Shown here one piece after another: positions 8,601-16,854 of a DNA stretch of 64,000 nt (positions are counted from its first letter, which is position 1; each line of letters begins with the position of its first letter). The position numbers were made by a program, and so were the translations under genes. The stretch is from an uncultured Polaribacter sp. (GTDB lineage Bacteria; Bacteroidota; Bacteroidia; Flavobacteriales; Flavobacteriaceae): positions 372,001-436,000 of the forward strand of contig CANMHT010000001.1 of NCBI GenBank assembly GCA_947497755.1, written 5' to 3'. The notes under the pieces were generated by a model. It saw only the letters and a list, made by a program, of their open reading frames with translations. It was not told the origin of the DNA and did no database searches.

Positions 8601-10028
8601 ATGACTAAAACTGCTGACTCAGTTTGGGATGAGTGTCTTTATTTTATAAAAGACAATATAAAACCACAAGCGTATAAAACTTGGTTTGAACCTATCAAAC
8701 CAATAAAAATGTCGGGAGAAGCATTGACAATTCAGGTGCCTAGTAAATTCTTTTATGAATGGTTAGAAGAACATTATATTAAGCTACTTAGAGTTGCATT
8801 GGTTAGAGAATTGGGGAAAGATGCAAAACTGATTTATGATGTACGTATGGAAAATACGTACAGTAGTAATAGTCCGCAAACTGTAAAAATTCCGAGCTCA
8901 AATAGAGATCCGATTAAACCACAAAAGGTTACTGTTCCTGTTGAAACAAAAGATAGAGAATTGAGAAACCCATTTGTGATTCCTGGATTGCAAAAAGTAA
9001 AAATTGAGTCTCAATTAAATCCAAACTATAACTTTAATAATTTTGTAGAAGGAGATTCAAATAGATTGGCTCGCTCTGCTGGTATGGCTGTTGCTAATAA
9101 ACCAGGAGGAACTTCTTTTAATCCATTGTTAATTTATGGAGGAGTAGGTTTGGGTAAAACACATATTGCACATGCAATAGGTGTTGATATTAAAGATAAA
9201 TATCCAGATAAGACTGTATTGTATATTTCTTCAGAAAAATTTACACAACAATTTATAGATTCTGTAAAATCAAATACAAGGAATGATTTTATTCATTTTT
9301 ATCAAATGATTGATGTGTTGATTATAGATGATGTTCAATTTTTATCTGGAAAGACAGGAACACAAGATGTGTTCTTCCATATTTTCAATCACTTGCATCA
9401 AAATGGAAAACAGGTAATTTTAACTTCAGATAAAGCACCTGTAGATATGCAAGATATTGAACAACGCTTATTATCTCGATTTAAATGGGGATTATCTGCT
9501 GAGTTACAATCACCAGATTACGAAACTAGAATTTCGATATTGCAAAATAAACTATTTAGAGATGGTGTGGTGATGCCAGAAGAGATTGTAGAGTATATTG
9601 CAAAGAATATTAAATCTAATGTTAGAGAATTAGAAGGAGTAATCATCTCTATGATAGCACAAGCTTCTTTTAATAGAAGAGAATATACCTTAGAGTTAGC
9701 AAGACAAATTGTAGATAAGTTTGTTAAAAACACTAAAAAAGAAGTTTCTATAGATTATATCCAAAAAGTAGTTTCTAAATATTTTGATATGGATGTTGCT
9801 ACTTTACAATCTAAAACAAGAAAGCGTCATATTGTGCAAGCACGTCAATTAGCAATGTATTTTGCAAAGCGTATGACTAAATCTTCTTTAGCAAGTATTG
9901 GTTCTCAAATAGGACATAGAGATCACGCAACTGTACTACACGCTTGTAAAACTGTAGATAACTTAACAGAAACTGACAAGCAGTTTAGAAAATATGTAGA
10001 CGACTTAACAAAGAAGTTAACATTTTAG
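8601..10028 (+). CDS. dnaA: Chromosomal replication initiator DnaA
   Basis: 475 residues, typical for Bacteroidota. Domain I starts at VWDECLYFIKDNIKPQAYKT; domain III has Walker A GGVGLGKTH, Walker B VLIIDDVQFL and the sensor/arginine region QRLLSRFKWG; domain IV ends with the DnaA-box-binding signature around IGHRDHATVLHACK. It binds DnaA boxes and opens the origin. No dnaN neighbour and no box cluster are present, so this does not look like the origin itself. Confidence 0.97.
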   Translation: MTKTADSVWDECLYFIKDNIKPQAYKTWFEPIKPIKMSGEALTIQVPSKFFYEWLEEHYIKLLRVALVRELGKDAKLIYDVRMENTYSSNSPQTVKIPSSNRDPIKPQKVTVPVETKDRELRNPFVIPGLQKVKIESQLNPNYNFNNFVEGDSNRLARSAGMAVANKPGGTSFNPLLIYGGVGLGKTHIAHAIGVDIKDKYPDKTVLYISSEKFTQQFIDSVKSNTRNDFIHFYQMIDVLIIDDVQFLSGKTGTQDVFFHIFNHLHQNGKQVILTSDKAPVDMQDIEQRLLSRFKWGLSAELQSPDYETRISILQNKLFRDGVVMPEEIVEYIAKNIKSNVRELEGVIISMIAQASFNRREYTLELARQIVDKFVKNTKKEVSIDYIQKVVSKYFDMDVATLQSKTRKRHIVQARQLAMYFAKRMTKSSLASIGSQIGHRDHATVLHACKTVDNLTETDKQFRKYVDDLTKKLTF

Positions 10029-10127
10029 TTTGTAAATTTTAACATAAGCATGAAACTCATTACTATTTGTGATATGCTTAGTAGAAAGTTTTCCTAACAC
10101 ATTTAAAAATTACTAAATATTTAAAAG

Positions 10128-10585
10128 ATGAAGGTACTAATGGTTTGTTTGGGAAATATTTGTCGTTCTCCATTAGCAGAAGGTATTTTACAAGCAAAAG
10201 TGAATTCAGATAGTATTCACAGGTAGATTCTGCTGGTACAGCTGCTTATCATGTAGGTGAATTACCTGATGAACGTTCTATTGCTGTGGCTAGAAAGTAT
10301 GGAATCGATTTGACATCGCAACGTGCTAGAAAATTTACCGTAAATGATTTTGATGCTTTTGATTTAATTTATGCAATGGATGCAAGTAATTTTCAAAATA
10401 TTTTAGCGTTAGCTAGAAATGAAGAAGATGAGCAAAAAGTGCAAATGATTTTAAATGAAGTTGATTCTAATTTAGATAATAGTGTGCCTGATCCTTATTA
10501 TGGAGGAAATGATGGTTTTGAAAATGTATATCAGATGTTAGATGAAGCTTGTATTATAATTGCTAATAAAATAAACAAATTATGA
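10128..10585 (+). pseudogene. Low-molecular-weight protein tyrosine phosphatase, frameshifted
   Basis: The ATG at 10128 opens a frame with the intact P-loop CLGNICRSPLAEG (C7, R13) that stops at TAG 10224-10226 after 32 codons. The rest of the enzyme continues in another frame from 10223 (VDSAGTAAYHVGE...), including the catalytic-Asp segment VPDPYYGG, and ends at 10585. Adding one G in AGGTAG would restore a protein of about 150 residues, the normal size. No slippery heptamer is seen, so this is a true frameshift mutation or a sequence error. The end overlaps the next start (ATGA), a coupling that would only work with an intact frame. Confidence 0.8.
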
Positions 10586-11292
10586 AAGGAAAGTTGTATT
10601 TAATACCTACTACTTTAGGAGATAATGAACCTTTAGAAGTAATGCCAATATCTGTTAAAAAAGTAATAGAGGAGGTTGATTTTTTTATTGTTGAAAATGA
10701 AAAAACAGCAAGAAGATTTATCAAAAAAATTACTCCAAAAAAATCACAACCTTCTTTAAAAATCATGATGTTAGATAAGTATGCAGACGAGTTAGAAACA
10801 CGTACTTATTTAGATGTTTGTAATGAAGGTATTTCTGTAGGATTGTTATCTGAAGCGGGAGTACCAGCAGTAGCAGATCCTGGAGCAACAATTGTAAAAT
10901 TAGCACATGATAAAGGTGTTCAAGTAGTTCCATTGGTTGGGCCATCATCTATTTTAATGGCAATGATGAGCTCTGGAATGAATGGGCAAAGTTTTGCTTT
11001 TAATGGTTATTTACCAATTGATAAAGGCGATCGAAAGAAAGCAATTAAAGAATTAGAGAAGTTGTCTAAAGATAAAAATCAATCTCAGATTTTTATAGAA
11101 ACTCCTTATAGAAATGAAAAATTATTGGCAGATTTAAAGACCATCTTATCTCCAAATACTAGTTTATGTGTAGCTGCAGATATTACCTTATCTACAGAAT
11201 ACATCAGAACCAAGTCTGTAAAAGCTTGGAAAAATGAAAAACCAGATTTGCATAAAAGACCAGCGATCTTTATTATTCATAAAGAATACTAA
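10582..11292 (+). CDS. SAM-dependent methyltransferase, tetrapyrrole methylase (RsmI-like) family
   Basis: 236 residues. It has the GxIYLxPTxLGD-like N-terminus (KLYLIPTTLGD), the LLSEAGVPAVADPG segment that follows the substrate pocket and the PLVGPSSILMAMMSSGMNG motif typical of RsmI. RsmI 2'-O-methylates C1402 of 16S rRNA; this shorter Bacteroidota paralogue group is usually annotated only to family level. It starts inside the stop of the phosphatase gene and overlaps the convergent lysozyme-like gene by 4 bp. Confidence 0.85.
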   Translation: MKGKLYLIPTTLGDNEPLEVMPISVKKVIEEVDFFIVENEKTARRFIKKITPKKSQPSLKIMMLDKYADELETRTYLDVCNEGISVGLLSEAGVPAVADPGATIVKLAHDKGVQVVPLVGPSSILMAMMSSGMNGQSFAFNGYLPIDKGDRKKAIKELEKLSKDKNQSQIFIETPYRNEKLLADLKTILSPNTSLCVAADITLSTEYIRTKSVKAWKNEKPDLHKRPAIFIIHKEY

Positions 11293-11858
11293 ATCGTTGC
11301 TTTTCTGTCTCCTTTAACCTCTGTAAGATTGTAGCCTGCAAATTTTTTCATATAGTATTCAATAGAAGAACCATATGCATCTTTTAGGTTGTGATTCCCG
11401 TTAGAACGCAAGTACTTTTTTACATTTCCTGCACCACTCAAATGTGCAGCTGCTAAGATTCCAGATTCTGTAATTGTGATTCCGTTTATAGTGCTACCAA
11501 CTTTACGTTGTATGTCCTTTCTTAAAATCCATTTATTTACAGAACACAAGGCAGCAAAAGCTTTTTCTTGTAATTCAGGACTGTTTAAAAAAGATTCGGG
11601 GTTTTTGATGTTAAATCGCTCTAAAGTTGTGATCCCAAATTGATACTTTCCTAAATAGCCTAAAGTGTTAATGGCCGAGTATTTACCTTGAGATTCTTTA
11701 AATGCTAATGCCTCTTTAAAAGCTGTAAAATTATTGTCTAAGAACAATATCTCTTCGTGACTATATTCAATCACTGTAATAATTTCTGTTGAAATCTTTT
11801 CCTCTTTTAAGTCAACAACTATTTTGTTGTTTGCAATAAGAGTAATACCAAAAATCAA
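11289..11858 (-). CDS. Lysozyme-like/transglycosylase-type exported protein
   Basis: About 190 residues with a lysozyme-like fold signature: catalytic Glu in AFKESQGKYSAINTLGYLGK, then a helical core with GILAAAHLSGAGNVKKYL. It probably cleaves peptidoglycan in the periplasm. The only conventional start is TTG at 11858, which gives a signal segment with no basic residue. Reading back to an ATT at 11873 gives MRYFLLIFGITLIANN, a proper charged n-region plus hydrophobic core, so a non-canonical ATT start is plausible. An in-frame stop at 11880-11882 limits any longer form. A -7 box lies at 11901-11908. Confidence 0.7.
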   Translation of the reverse strand: MIFGITLIANNKIVVDLKEEKISTEIITVIEYSHEEILFLDNNFTAFKEALAFKESQGKYSAINTLGYLGKYQFGITTLERFNIKNPESFLNSPELQEKAFAALCSVNKWILRKDIQRKVGSTINGITITESGILAAAHLSGAGNVKKYLRSNGNHNLKDAYGSSIEYYMKKFAGYNLTEVKGDRKATI

Positions 11859-11900
11859 TAAAAAATATCTAATAATAGTTTACTTTCCGTTAAGCGGGCG

Positions 11901-11908
11901 CAAAATTA
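11901..11908 (-). promoter_or_regulatory. -7 box of the lysozyme-like gene
   Basis: On the minus strand this reads TAATTTTG, a full match to TAnnTTTG, about 30-45 nt before the gene start. Confidence 0.5.
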
Positions 11909-11952
11909 CAAAATATTTTTTAAATAACTGATATACAGTGAGTTTGGATTTT

Positions 11953-12852
11953 TTAGAAATGTAAAAAATGAAATTTAAATCCATTTTTAGTATTATATTC
12001 TAAAGCAGGAGCAGGAATTTTTATGAAATTGATAGTAGAAAACAAAGTTTTTAAGAATTTCGAATTGGTCTTTATTTTACTTAAATCTACATCAATACTT
12101 AAATAAAATTGTCGATAAGGATTTTGGGCAACTGGATTACTCGGAAGTGTTTCTCCATAAAGCATTCCGTCTGCTCCATAACCTAAGGCTATGTTTAACC
12201 ATTTTGGAAAGTTTCCATCTTTATTAAAAGACCAAATATTTGCTGAAAGCCAATAAGTTTGTCCATTATAATCTTTTAATGTTTGCTCTAAAAAATTGCT
12301 ACCTAAAACATTAGGTCTTTGTTTGGCATATTTTGTTTGACTAAATGAATATTTTAATAAAATGCGTTGTTCATCCCAAAGTAATTCCTGACCAACTAAC
12401 AAACCTGTACCACTAGCATTGGCTAAAATATCTCCCCAAGAGGCGCCCCATCTTTTAGAAAAACCATCTAATACTTCTACTGCTGTTAAAAAGGTAAATC
12501 CAAAAGTGGCTCCATAAATAAGTTGATTTTTTTTGCTAACTCCAGACCAATCCAATGCTTTCATTCCAATTTTTCCAACATAATAAGAGGTCATAACATG
12601 TCCCATTTTATCTAGTTGTTTCCATTGGTTGTTGTCATTGGTAAAATGGAATGAAGAACGTGGGTGATCTGCATACCAAAGTCTGTCTAAAGCTACTAAA
12701 GTACCAACAGATAATGCAGCTTTTGTAATAATAACTCCATTTCTTCTTTTGGTATGTAAGCTGTCAGATTTCTTATAGAAAGATGAGGTTTGTGCTTGAA
12801 AACTCCAGCTTATAAAAAAAATACATACAAAAGAAATGCAGTTTTTTAACAT
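11953..12852 (-). CDS. DUF2279 family exported protein
   Basis: 299 residues with a signal peptide (SFVCIFFISWSFQAQ). The DUF2279 core is visible as KMGHVMTSYYVGKIG, EVLDGFSKRWGASWGDILAN and GLLVGQELLWDEQ, related to the YfiM lipoprotein family. The C-terminal half is rich in aromatic strands (TYWLSANIWSF, NIALGYGADGMLYG), suggesting an outer-membrane association. Function is unknown. It follows mltG by 3 bp and is probably in its operon, which hints at an envelope role. Confidence 0.75.
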   Translation of the reverse strand: MLKNCISFVCIFFISWSFQAQTSSFYKKSDSLHTKRRNGVIITKAALSVGTLVALDRLWYADHPRSSFHFTNDNNQWKQLDKMGHVMTSYYVGKIGMKALDWSGVSKKNQLIYGATFGFTFLTAVEVLDGFSKRWGASWGDILANASGTGLLVGQELLWDEQRILLKYSFSQTKYAKQRPNVLGSNFLEQTLKDYNGQTYWLSANIWSFNKDGNFPKWLNIALGYGADGMLYGETLPSNPVAQNPYRQFYLSIDVDLSKIKTNSKFLKTLFSTINFIKIPAPALEYNTKNGFKFHFLHF

Positions 12853-12855
12853 GAT

Positions 12856-13890
12856 TTATCGGTTAATTCCCTGTTTGTTCATCCATTGGTGATATTTGGC
12901 AGCATTTCGATTGTGTTGCCTTAACGTTGAAGCAAAAGCATGATATCCAATTTTATCTACACTGGCACACATATAAATATAATTGTGTTTGCTAGGAAAT
13001 AAAACAGCATCAATTGAAGATATATCTGGCATGGCAATTAATGATGGTGGCACACCTTTGTGTATGTATGTATTGTATGGAGAGTCTATTTTTAAATCTT
13101 TATTCAAAACTCTTTTTACCGTAAAATCTTGCCCATGTTTTTCTTTTAAAGCATAAATAATTGTTGGATCTGCTTGTAAAGGAATTCTTCTTTTAATTCT
13201 GTTTAGGTATAAACCGGCAACAATAGGTCTTTCAGCAACTTTTGCCGTTTCTTTTTGTACAATAGATGCCAATGAAATAACCTGAGTTCTTGTTAGTTTT
13301 AACGCTCTGGCTTTTTCAATACGTTTCTGATTCCAGAAGCGATGGTATTCTTTTAGCATACGGTCTCTAAATTGAGTAGCAGAAGTATTCCAATACAGTT
13401 CATAACTGTTAGGAACATACATGCCCAAAGCTGTTTTTTTAGAGAATTTGTTCTTAGATAAAAATGCTGTATTTAGCATGGCATTAAGTATGCTTGTAGA
13501 ATCCGCTTCAATTTGTAAAGCAATTCTACCAGCAAGTTTTTCTAGAGAATGTTGATTGTTAAATACTAATTTAACGGGTGTTTGTTTTCCGCTTCTTAAT
13601 AAGTTAATTAAATCATTGTTAGAAATTCCCTTTGGAATCTTAAATTTTCCAGCTCTAATATTGCTATTGTATTTTTTCTGATTAGCCACCCAAATAAAAG
13701 GTTGTACACGTTTTAAAAAAGGTCTTATTTCGTTTTCTAAATCGGCTAATGTACTATTGGTTTTAATATGGATATATCCTTCTTTTATAGTATTTGGAGC
13801 ATAAATTTTGTTGTAAGTATTGTAAGCAAAAAAGCCTCCAGTAAGAAGTAGTAAACCAACAATTAATAAAATAAGTTTCTTTTTATTCAT
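12856..13890 (-). CDS. mltG: Endolytic murein transglycosylase MltG
   Basis: 344 residues. One N-terminal membrane helix (LILLIVGLLLLTGGFFAY) is followed by a LysM-like region and the YceG catalytic domain with SIVQKETAKVAERP (E214 as the likely catalytic residue), LQADPTIIYAL and the SPYNTYIHKGVPPSLIAMP loop. It cuts nascent glycan strands in the periplasm and helps set their length. It overlaps the upstream GNAT gene by 8 bp. Confidence 0.95.
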   Translation of the reverse strand: MNKKKLILLIVGLLLLTGGFFAYNTYNKIYAPNTIKEGYIHIKTNSTLADLENEIRPFLKRVQPFIWVANQKKYNSNIRAGKFKIPKGISNNDLINLLRSGKQTPVKLVFNNQHSLEKLAGRIALQIEADSTSILNAMLNTAFLSKNKFSKKTALGMYVPNSYELYWNTSATQFRDRMLKEYHRFWNQKRIEKARALKLTRTQVISLASIVQKETAKVAERPIVAGLYLNRIKRRIPLQADPTIIYALKEKHGQDFTVKRVLNKDLKIDSPYNTYIHKGVPPSLIAMPDISSIDAVLFPSKHNYIYMCASVDKIGYHAFASTLRQHNRNAAKYHQWMNKQGINR

Positions 13891-14407
13891 TTATCATTTG
13901 AAATAAGAGTTCGTCTTTAAATTTTCCTTGGGTGAAAATCCAATCTTTTTTAATACCAATTTGAGAAAACCCATGTTTTTGAAATAAGGCAATACTTTTC
14001 GTGTTGTCAGATGTGATATTTGCATATAGCTGATGTAAATTTAAGTGTGTAAAACTGTAATTTATCAGCAGTTGTAAAGCTTCAGAAGCAAAACCGTTTT
14101 TTTGATACTTTTTAGCCACTAAAATACCAACTCCAGCTCTAAAGTGTTGTGGATTAAAATCAAATAAATCAATCATACCTACAGATTGATTATTGAGATT
14201 TTCTACAATCATTAATCGCAATTGTTTGGCTTCAAAAATATCTAAATGAGCATTCTCTAAATATTGTTTTAAAAGGAATTTAGAAAAAGGAGTTTGTGTA
14301 TGACTAACAGCCCAAAACGCTTCATCATTTTCTGTATCAAATAGAAACTGTAAATCTTCTGGCTCTAGCGCTCTTAGTGTAACGGTATTTCCTTGTAGTG
14401 TATTCAT
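13883..14407 (-). CDS. GNAT family N-acetyltransferase, RimJ/RimL-like
   Basis: 174 residues, beginning with TVTLRALEPEDLQFLFDTEN and containing the acetyl-CoA loop VAKKYQKNGFASEALQLL and the closing ALFQKHGFSQIG, all typical of the RimL/SpeG branch. Substrate unknown: RimL relatives acetylate ribosomal proteins, SpeG polyamines. It lies in a dapF-GNAT-mltG-DUF2279 operon, sharing its first base with the last base of dapF. Confidence 0.85.
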   Translation of the reverse strand: MNTLQGNTVTLRALEPEDLQFLFDTENDEAFWAVSHTQTPFSKFLLKQYLENAHLDIFEAKQLRLMIVENLNNQSVGMIDLFDFNPQHFRAGVGILVAKKYQKNGFASEALQLLINYSFTHLNLHQLYANITSDNTKSIALFQKHGFSQIGIKKDWIFTQGKFKDELLFQMINE

Positions 14408-15183
14408 TAATAATCTAGTGTTCCTTTAAAAACAAATGTAGCAGGTCCAGTTAAAAAAACATTAGTATAAAGGCTATTTTCAACGGTAAATTTTACTTGT
14501 AAATTACCTCCTTCTACTGGTAAATTTATTTTGGTTGCGTTTGTTTTACCTGTTTTGTGCATGGCAATTGCTACAGCAGTAACACCAGTTCCGCAAGCCA
14601 ATGTTTCATTTTCTACGCCTTTTTCATAAGTTCTTACCCTAAAAGTATCATTATTTATTTGTTGTACAAAATTTACATTGCTTCCTGGTGATGGATAGCT
14701 ATATCTAATTTCTTTTCCATGTTGGAATACCGGATAATTCTCTAAACTGTTTACCAACTGTACATGATGTTGAGTTCCTGTATTAGCAAAAACAGCTTCT
14801 TTGGTAATTTCCATAGTATCCGAGTCTACATCAATCATTTGTAAAGAAACAATTCCATTATCAATTTCAGCATAATGAAGTCCGTCAAAAGCAATAAAGT
14901 TTGTTTTGTCATCAATGATACCTAAAAAATGAGCAAAAGCAACAGCACATCTTCCTCCATTTCCGCAAAAAGTTTCACTTCCGTCGGCATTGTAGTAAAT
15001 CATTCTAAAATCTGATGTGGTATCATTTTCAATCAAAATAAGACCATCAGCACCGATTCCAAAATGTCGATCACATATGTGATTAATTAAAGAAATAGTA
15101 TCTTTAGGAAATGATTGATCTCTATTGTCAATCATCACAAAATCATTACCCGTTCCTTGGTATTTGTAAAAAGAAAAATTCAT
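14407..15183 (-). CDS. dapF: Diaminopimelate epimerase DapF
   Basis: Converts LL- to meso-diaminopimelate for lysine and peptidoglycan. The two catalytic cysteines sit in FCGNGGRC (C73) and LACGTGVTA. The protein from ATG 15183 begins MNFSFYKYQGTGNDFVMIDNR, as homologues do. TTG 15192 and ATG 15189 are also in frame but overlap or abut the -7 box at 15190-15197, so the ATG at 15183 is preferred. It heads the operon that continues to GNAT, mltG and DUF2279, linking precursor supply with wall synthesis. Confidence 0.95.
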   Translation of the reverse strand: MNFSFYKYQGTGNDFVMIDNRDQSFPKDTISLINHICDRHFGIGADGLILIENDTTSDFRMIYYNADGSETFCGNGGRCAVAFAHFLGIIDDKTNFIAFDGLHYAEIDNGIVSLQMIDVDSDTMEITKEAVFANTGTQHHVQLVNSLENYPVFQHGKEIRYSYPSPGSNVNFVQQINNDTFRVRTYEKGVENETLACGTGVTAVAIAMHKTGKTNATKINLPVEGGNLQVKFTVENSLYTNVFLTGPATFVFKGTLDY

Positions 15184-15189
15184 AGGCAT

Positions 15190-15197
15190 CAAAGATA
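15190..15197 (-). promoter_or_regulatory. -7 box of dapF, near-leaderless geometry
   Basis: TATCTTTG on the minus strand matches TAnnTTTG exactly and ends only 6 nt before the ATG at 15183, so the transcript would have almost no 5' leader. Confidence 0.55.
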
Positions 15198-15285
15198 CTA
15201 ATTTATCTGCTGTAAATGGATTGTTAAAGACGGGTTAAAGTTCGTTAAAGAGCGTTAAACAGATTTATTTAAAATGTTAAAATTG

Positions 15286-15293
15286 TATATTTG
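15286..15293 (+). promoter_or_regulatory. -7 box of the Do-type protease gene
   Basis: TATATTTG matches TAnnTTTG; the ATG follows 26 nt later. Confidence 0.55.
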
Positions 15294-15319
15294 ATTAGTT
15301 GAAAAAATAGTTTATAGAT

Positions 15320-16705
15320 ATGAAAAAAACAGCCAGTTTATTAGGAATTGCAGTTTTAGGAGGAATGTTAACACTTGGAGGATATAAAGTGTTTTTAGAA
15401 AAACCACAAGTAGTTATAGAAAGAACTGTAGAACCAGCATTAAAAACAGTACAGGCAAATTATACAACTACAGGAAATTTTGCCACAAGTACTCCAACAA
15501 GTTTTACCGAAGCAGCAGAAAAAACAGTACATGCTGTGGTTCACGTAAAGAATACAGCAATAAGAACCCAAACAAATCCTTATGCAGAATATTTTTTTGG
15601 TAGAGGAAATGGAACAAGAAAATATGAACAAGTTGGTACCGGTAGCGGAGTAATTATTACTCCAGATGGTTATATTGTTACTAATAATCATGTAATTGAT
15701 AATGCTACAGAATTAGAGATTACGTTAAATAATCAAAAGAAATACAAAGCAACATTAGTGGGAACTGATCCTGGAAATGATATTGCTTTATTAAAGATTG
15801 ATGCAGATGAAGACCTGCCTTCAATTCCTTTTGCAAATTCTGATGCTGTGAAAATTGGAGAATGGGTATTGGCAGTTGGAAACCCATATAACTTGACTTC
15901 TACTGTAACAGCAGGAATTGTTAGTGCAAAGGGAAGAGATTTGAAAGGAAATGGTAATATTACTGATTCTTTTATTCAAACTGATGCTGCAGTAAATCCA
16001 GGAAATAGTGGAGGAGCATTAGTAAATACTAGAGGAGAATTAGTTGGAATTAATACAGCAATTTCTTCTAAAACAGGATCTTTTGTAGGATATTCTTTTG
16101 CTGTGCCATCTAATATTGCTAAAAAAGTGATTGAAGATTTAATGGAGTTTGGAAGTGTGCAAGAAGTTGTATTAGGAATTACTTATAATAGAGCAAAAGA
16201 AATTAATGGAGAAGGAGTACAGATTTCTTCTGTAACAAGTGATGGTGGGGCTAAAAAAGCAGGTTTAAAATCTGGAGATATAATTGTAAAAGTTAATCAT
16301 GTAAAAATTTCTAAGTTTTCTGATTTAGCTGGGCAATTAAAAGCAAAAAGACCAGGAGAATTTGTAGATATTACTGTAAATAGAGATGGAGAAAATCTGG
16401 TGAAAAAGGTCAAGTTGTCTATTAAAAGCAGTTATGTATCTTCTAGTTATGGACTTGAATTAAGAGACTTAACCAAAAAAGAGAAAAAAGCTTTGGGTAT
16501 TGATTTTGGTGTGAAAATTAAGAGTGAAGCTGCAAAAGGTAATGGAGAATCAAGTATTGAAGGTTTTATCATTACAAGAATTAACAATAAAAAAGTATCT
16601 AGCGCATCACAAGTAGCTAAATTTTTGGATGCCAAGAAAAATTATAGAGTAAAAATAGAGATGCTAAATCTGAAAGGAAAGTTAGTACAATATTATATTC
16701 AATAA
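15320..16705 (+). CDS. Do family periplasmic serine protease (DegP/HtrA)
   Basis: 461 residues. An N-terminal signal/anchor (LLGIAVLGGMLTLGGYKVF) precedes a trypsin-like domain with catalytic H124 (TNNHVID), D154 (GNDIALLKI) and S230 (NPGNSGGAL). Two PDZ domains follow: the first is clear (KKAGLKSGDIIVKVN), the second shorter and more diverged (KAAKGNGESS...GFIITRINNKKV). It degrades or refolds damaged envelope proteins. It has its own promoter and a strong downstream hairpin, so it is probably monocistronic. Confidence 0.93.
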   Translation: MKKTASLLGIAVLGGMLTLGGYKVFLEKPQVVIERTVEPALKTVQANYTTTGNFATSTPTSFTEAAEKTVHAVVHVKNTAIRTQTNPYAEYFFGRGNGTRKYEQVGTGSGVIITPDGYIVTNNHVIDNATELEITLNNQKKYKATLVGTDPGNDIALLKIDADEDLPSIPFANSDAVKIGEWVLAVGNPYNLTSTVTAGIVSAKGRDLKGNGNITDSFIQTDAAVNPGNSGGALVNTRGELVGINTAISSKTGSFVGYSFAVPSNIAKKVIEDLMEFGSVQEVVLGITYNRAKEINGEGVQISSVTSDGGAKKAGLKSGDIIVKVNHVKISKFSDLAGQLKAKRPGEFVDITVNRDGENLVKKVKLSIKSSYVSSSYGLELRDLTKKEKKALGIDFGVKIKSEAAKGNGESSIEGFIITRINNKKVSSASQVAKFLDAKKNYRVKIEMLNLKGKLVQYYIQ

Positions 16706-16725
16706 AATTCTAAAAAATGGATTTT

Positions 16726-16764
16726 AAACTTCAATAAAGACTTCGGTAATTATTGAAGTTTTTT
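16726..16764 (+). terminator. Rho-independent terminator after the Do protease
   Basis: AAACTTCAATAA (16726-16737) pairs with TTATTGAAGTTT (16750-16761) and is followed by a T-rich run. Confidence 0.75.
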
Positions 16765-16779
16765 ATTTACGAAAACTTT

Positions 16780-16795
16780 ACGAAATCGATTTCGT
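16780..16795 (+). promoter_or_regulatory. Perfect 16-bp palindrome in the gap promoter, LacI-type operator shape
   Basis: ACGAAATCGATTTCGT is its own reverse complement with a central CG, the general form of LacI-family operators. It lies just upstream of the -7 box at 16813, over the -33 region, where a bound protein would block or modulate gap transcription. No regulator gene is adjacent. Confidence 0.5.
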
Positions 16796-16812
16796 TTTCG
16801 AATAAAAATCAA

Positions 16813-16820
16813 TACTTTTG
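16813..16820 (+). promoter_or_regulatory. -7 box of gap
   Basis: TACTTTTG matches TAnnTTTG, 35 nt before the ATG at 16855. Confidence 0.6.
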
Positions 16821-16854
16821 CACCAAATTTCAAAATAACAGATATAACACAACT

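Noticed and set aside
10045..10080. Hairpin TAAGCAT/ATGCTTA after dnaA
   Set aside because: Long loop and no T-run, so not supported as a terminator.
10200..10240. Programmed ribosomal frameshift in the tyrosine phosphatase
   Set aside because: No slippery heptamer or following pseudoknot; one missing G explains the break better.
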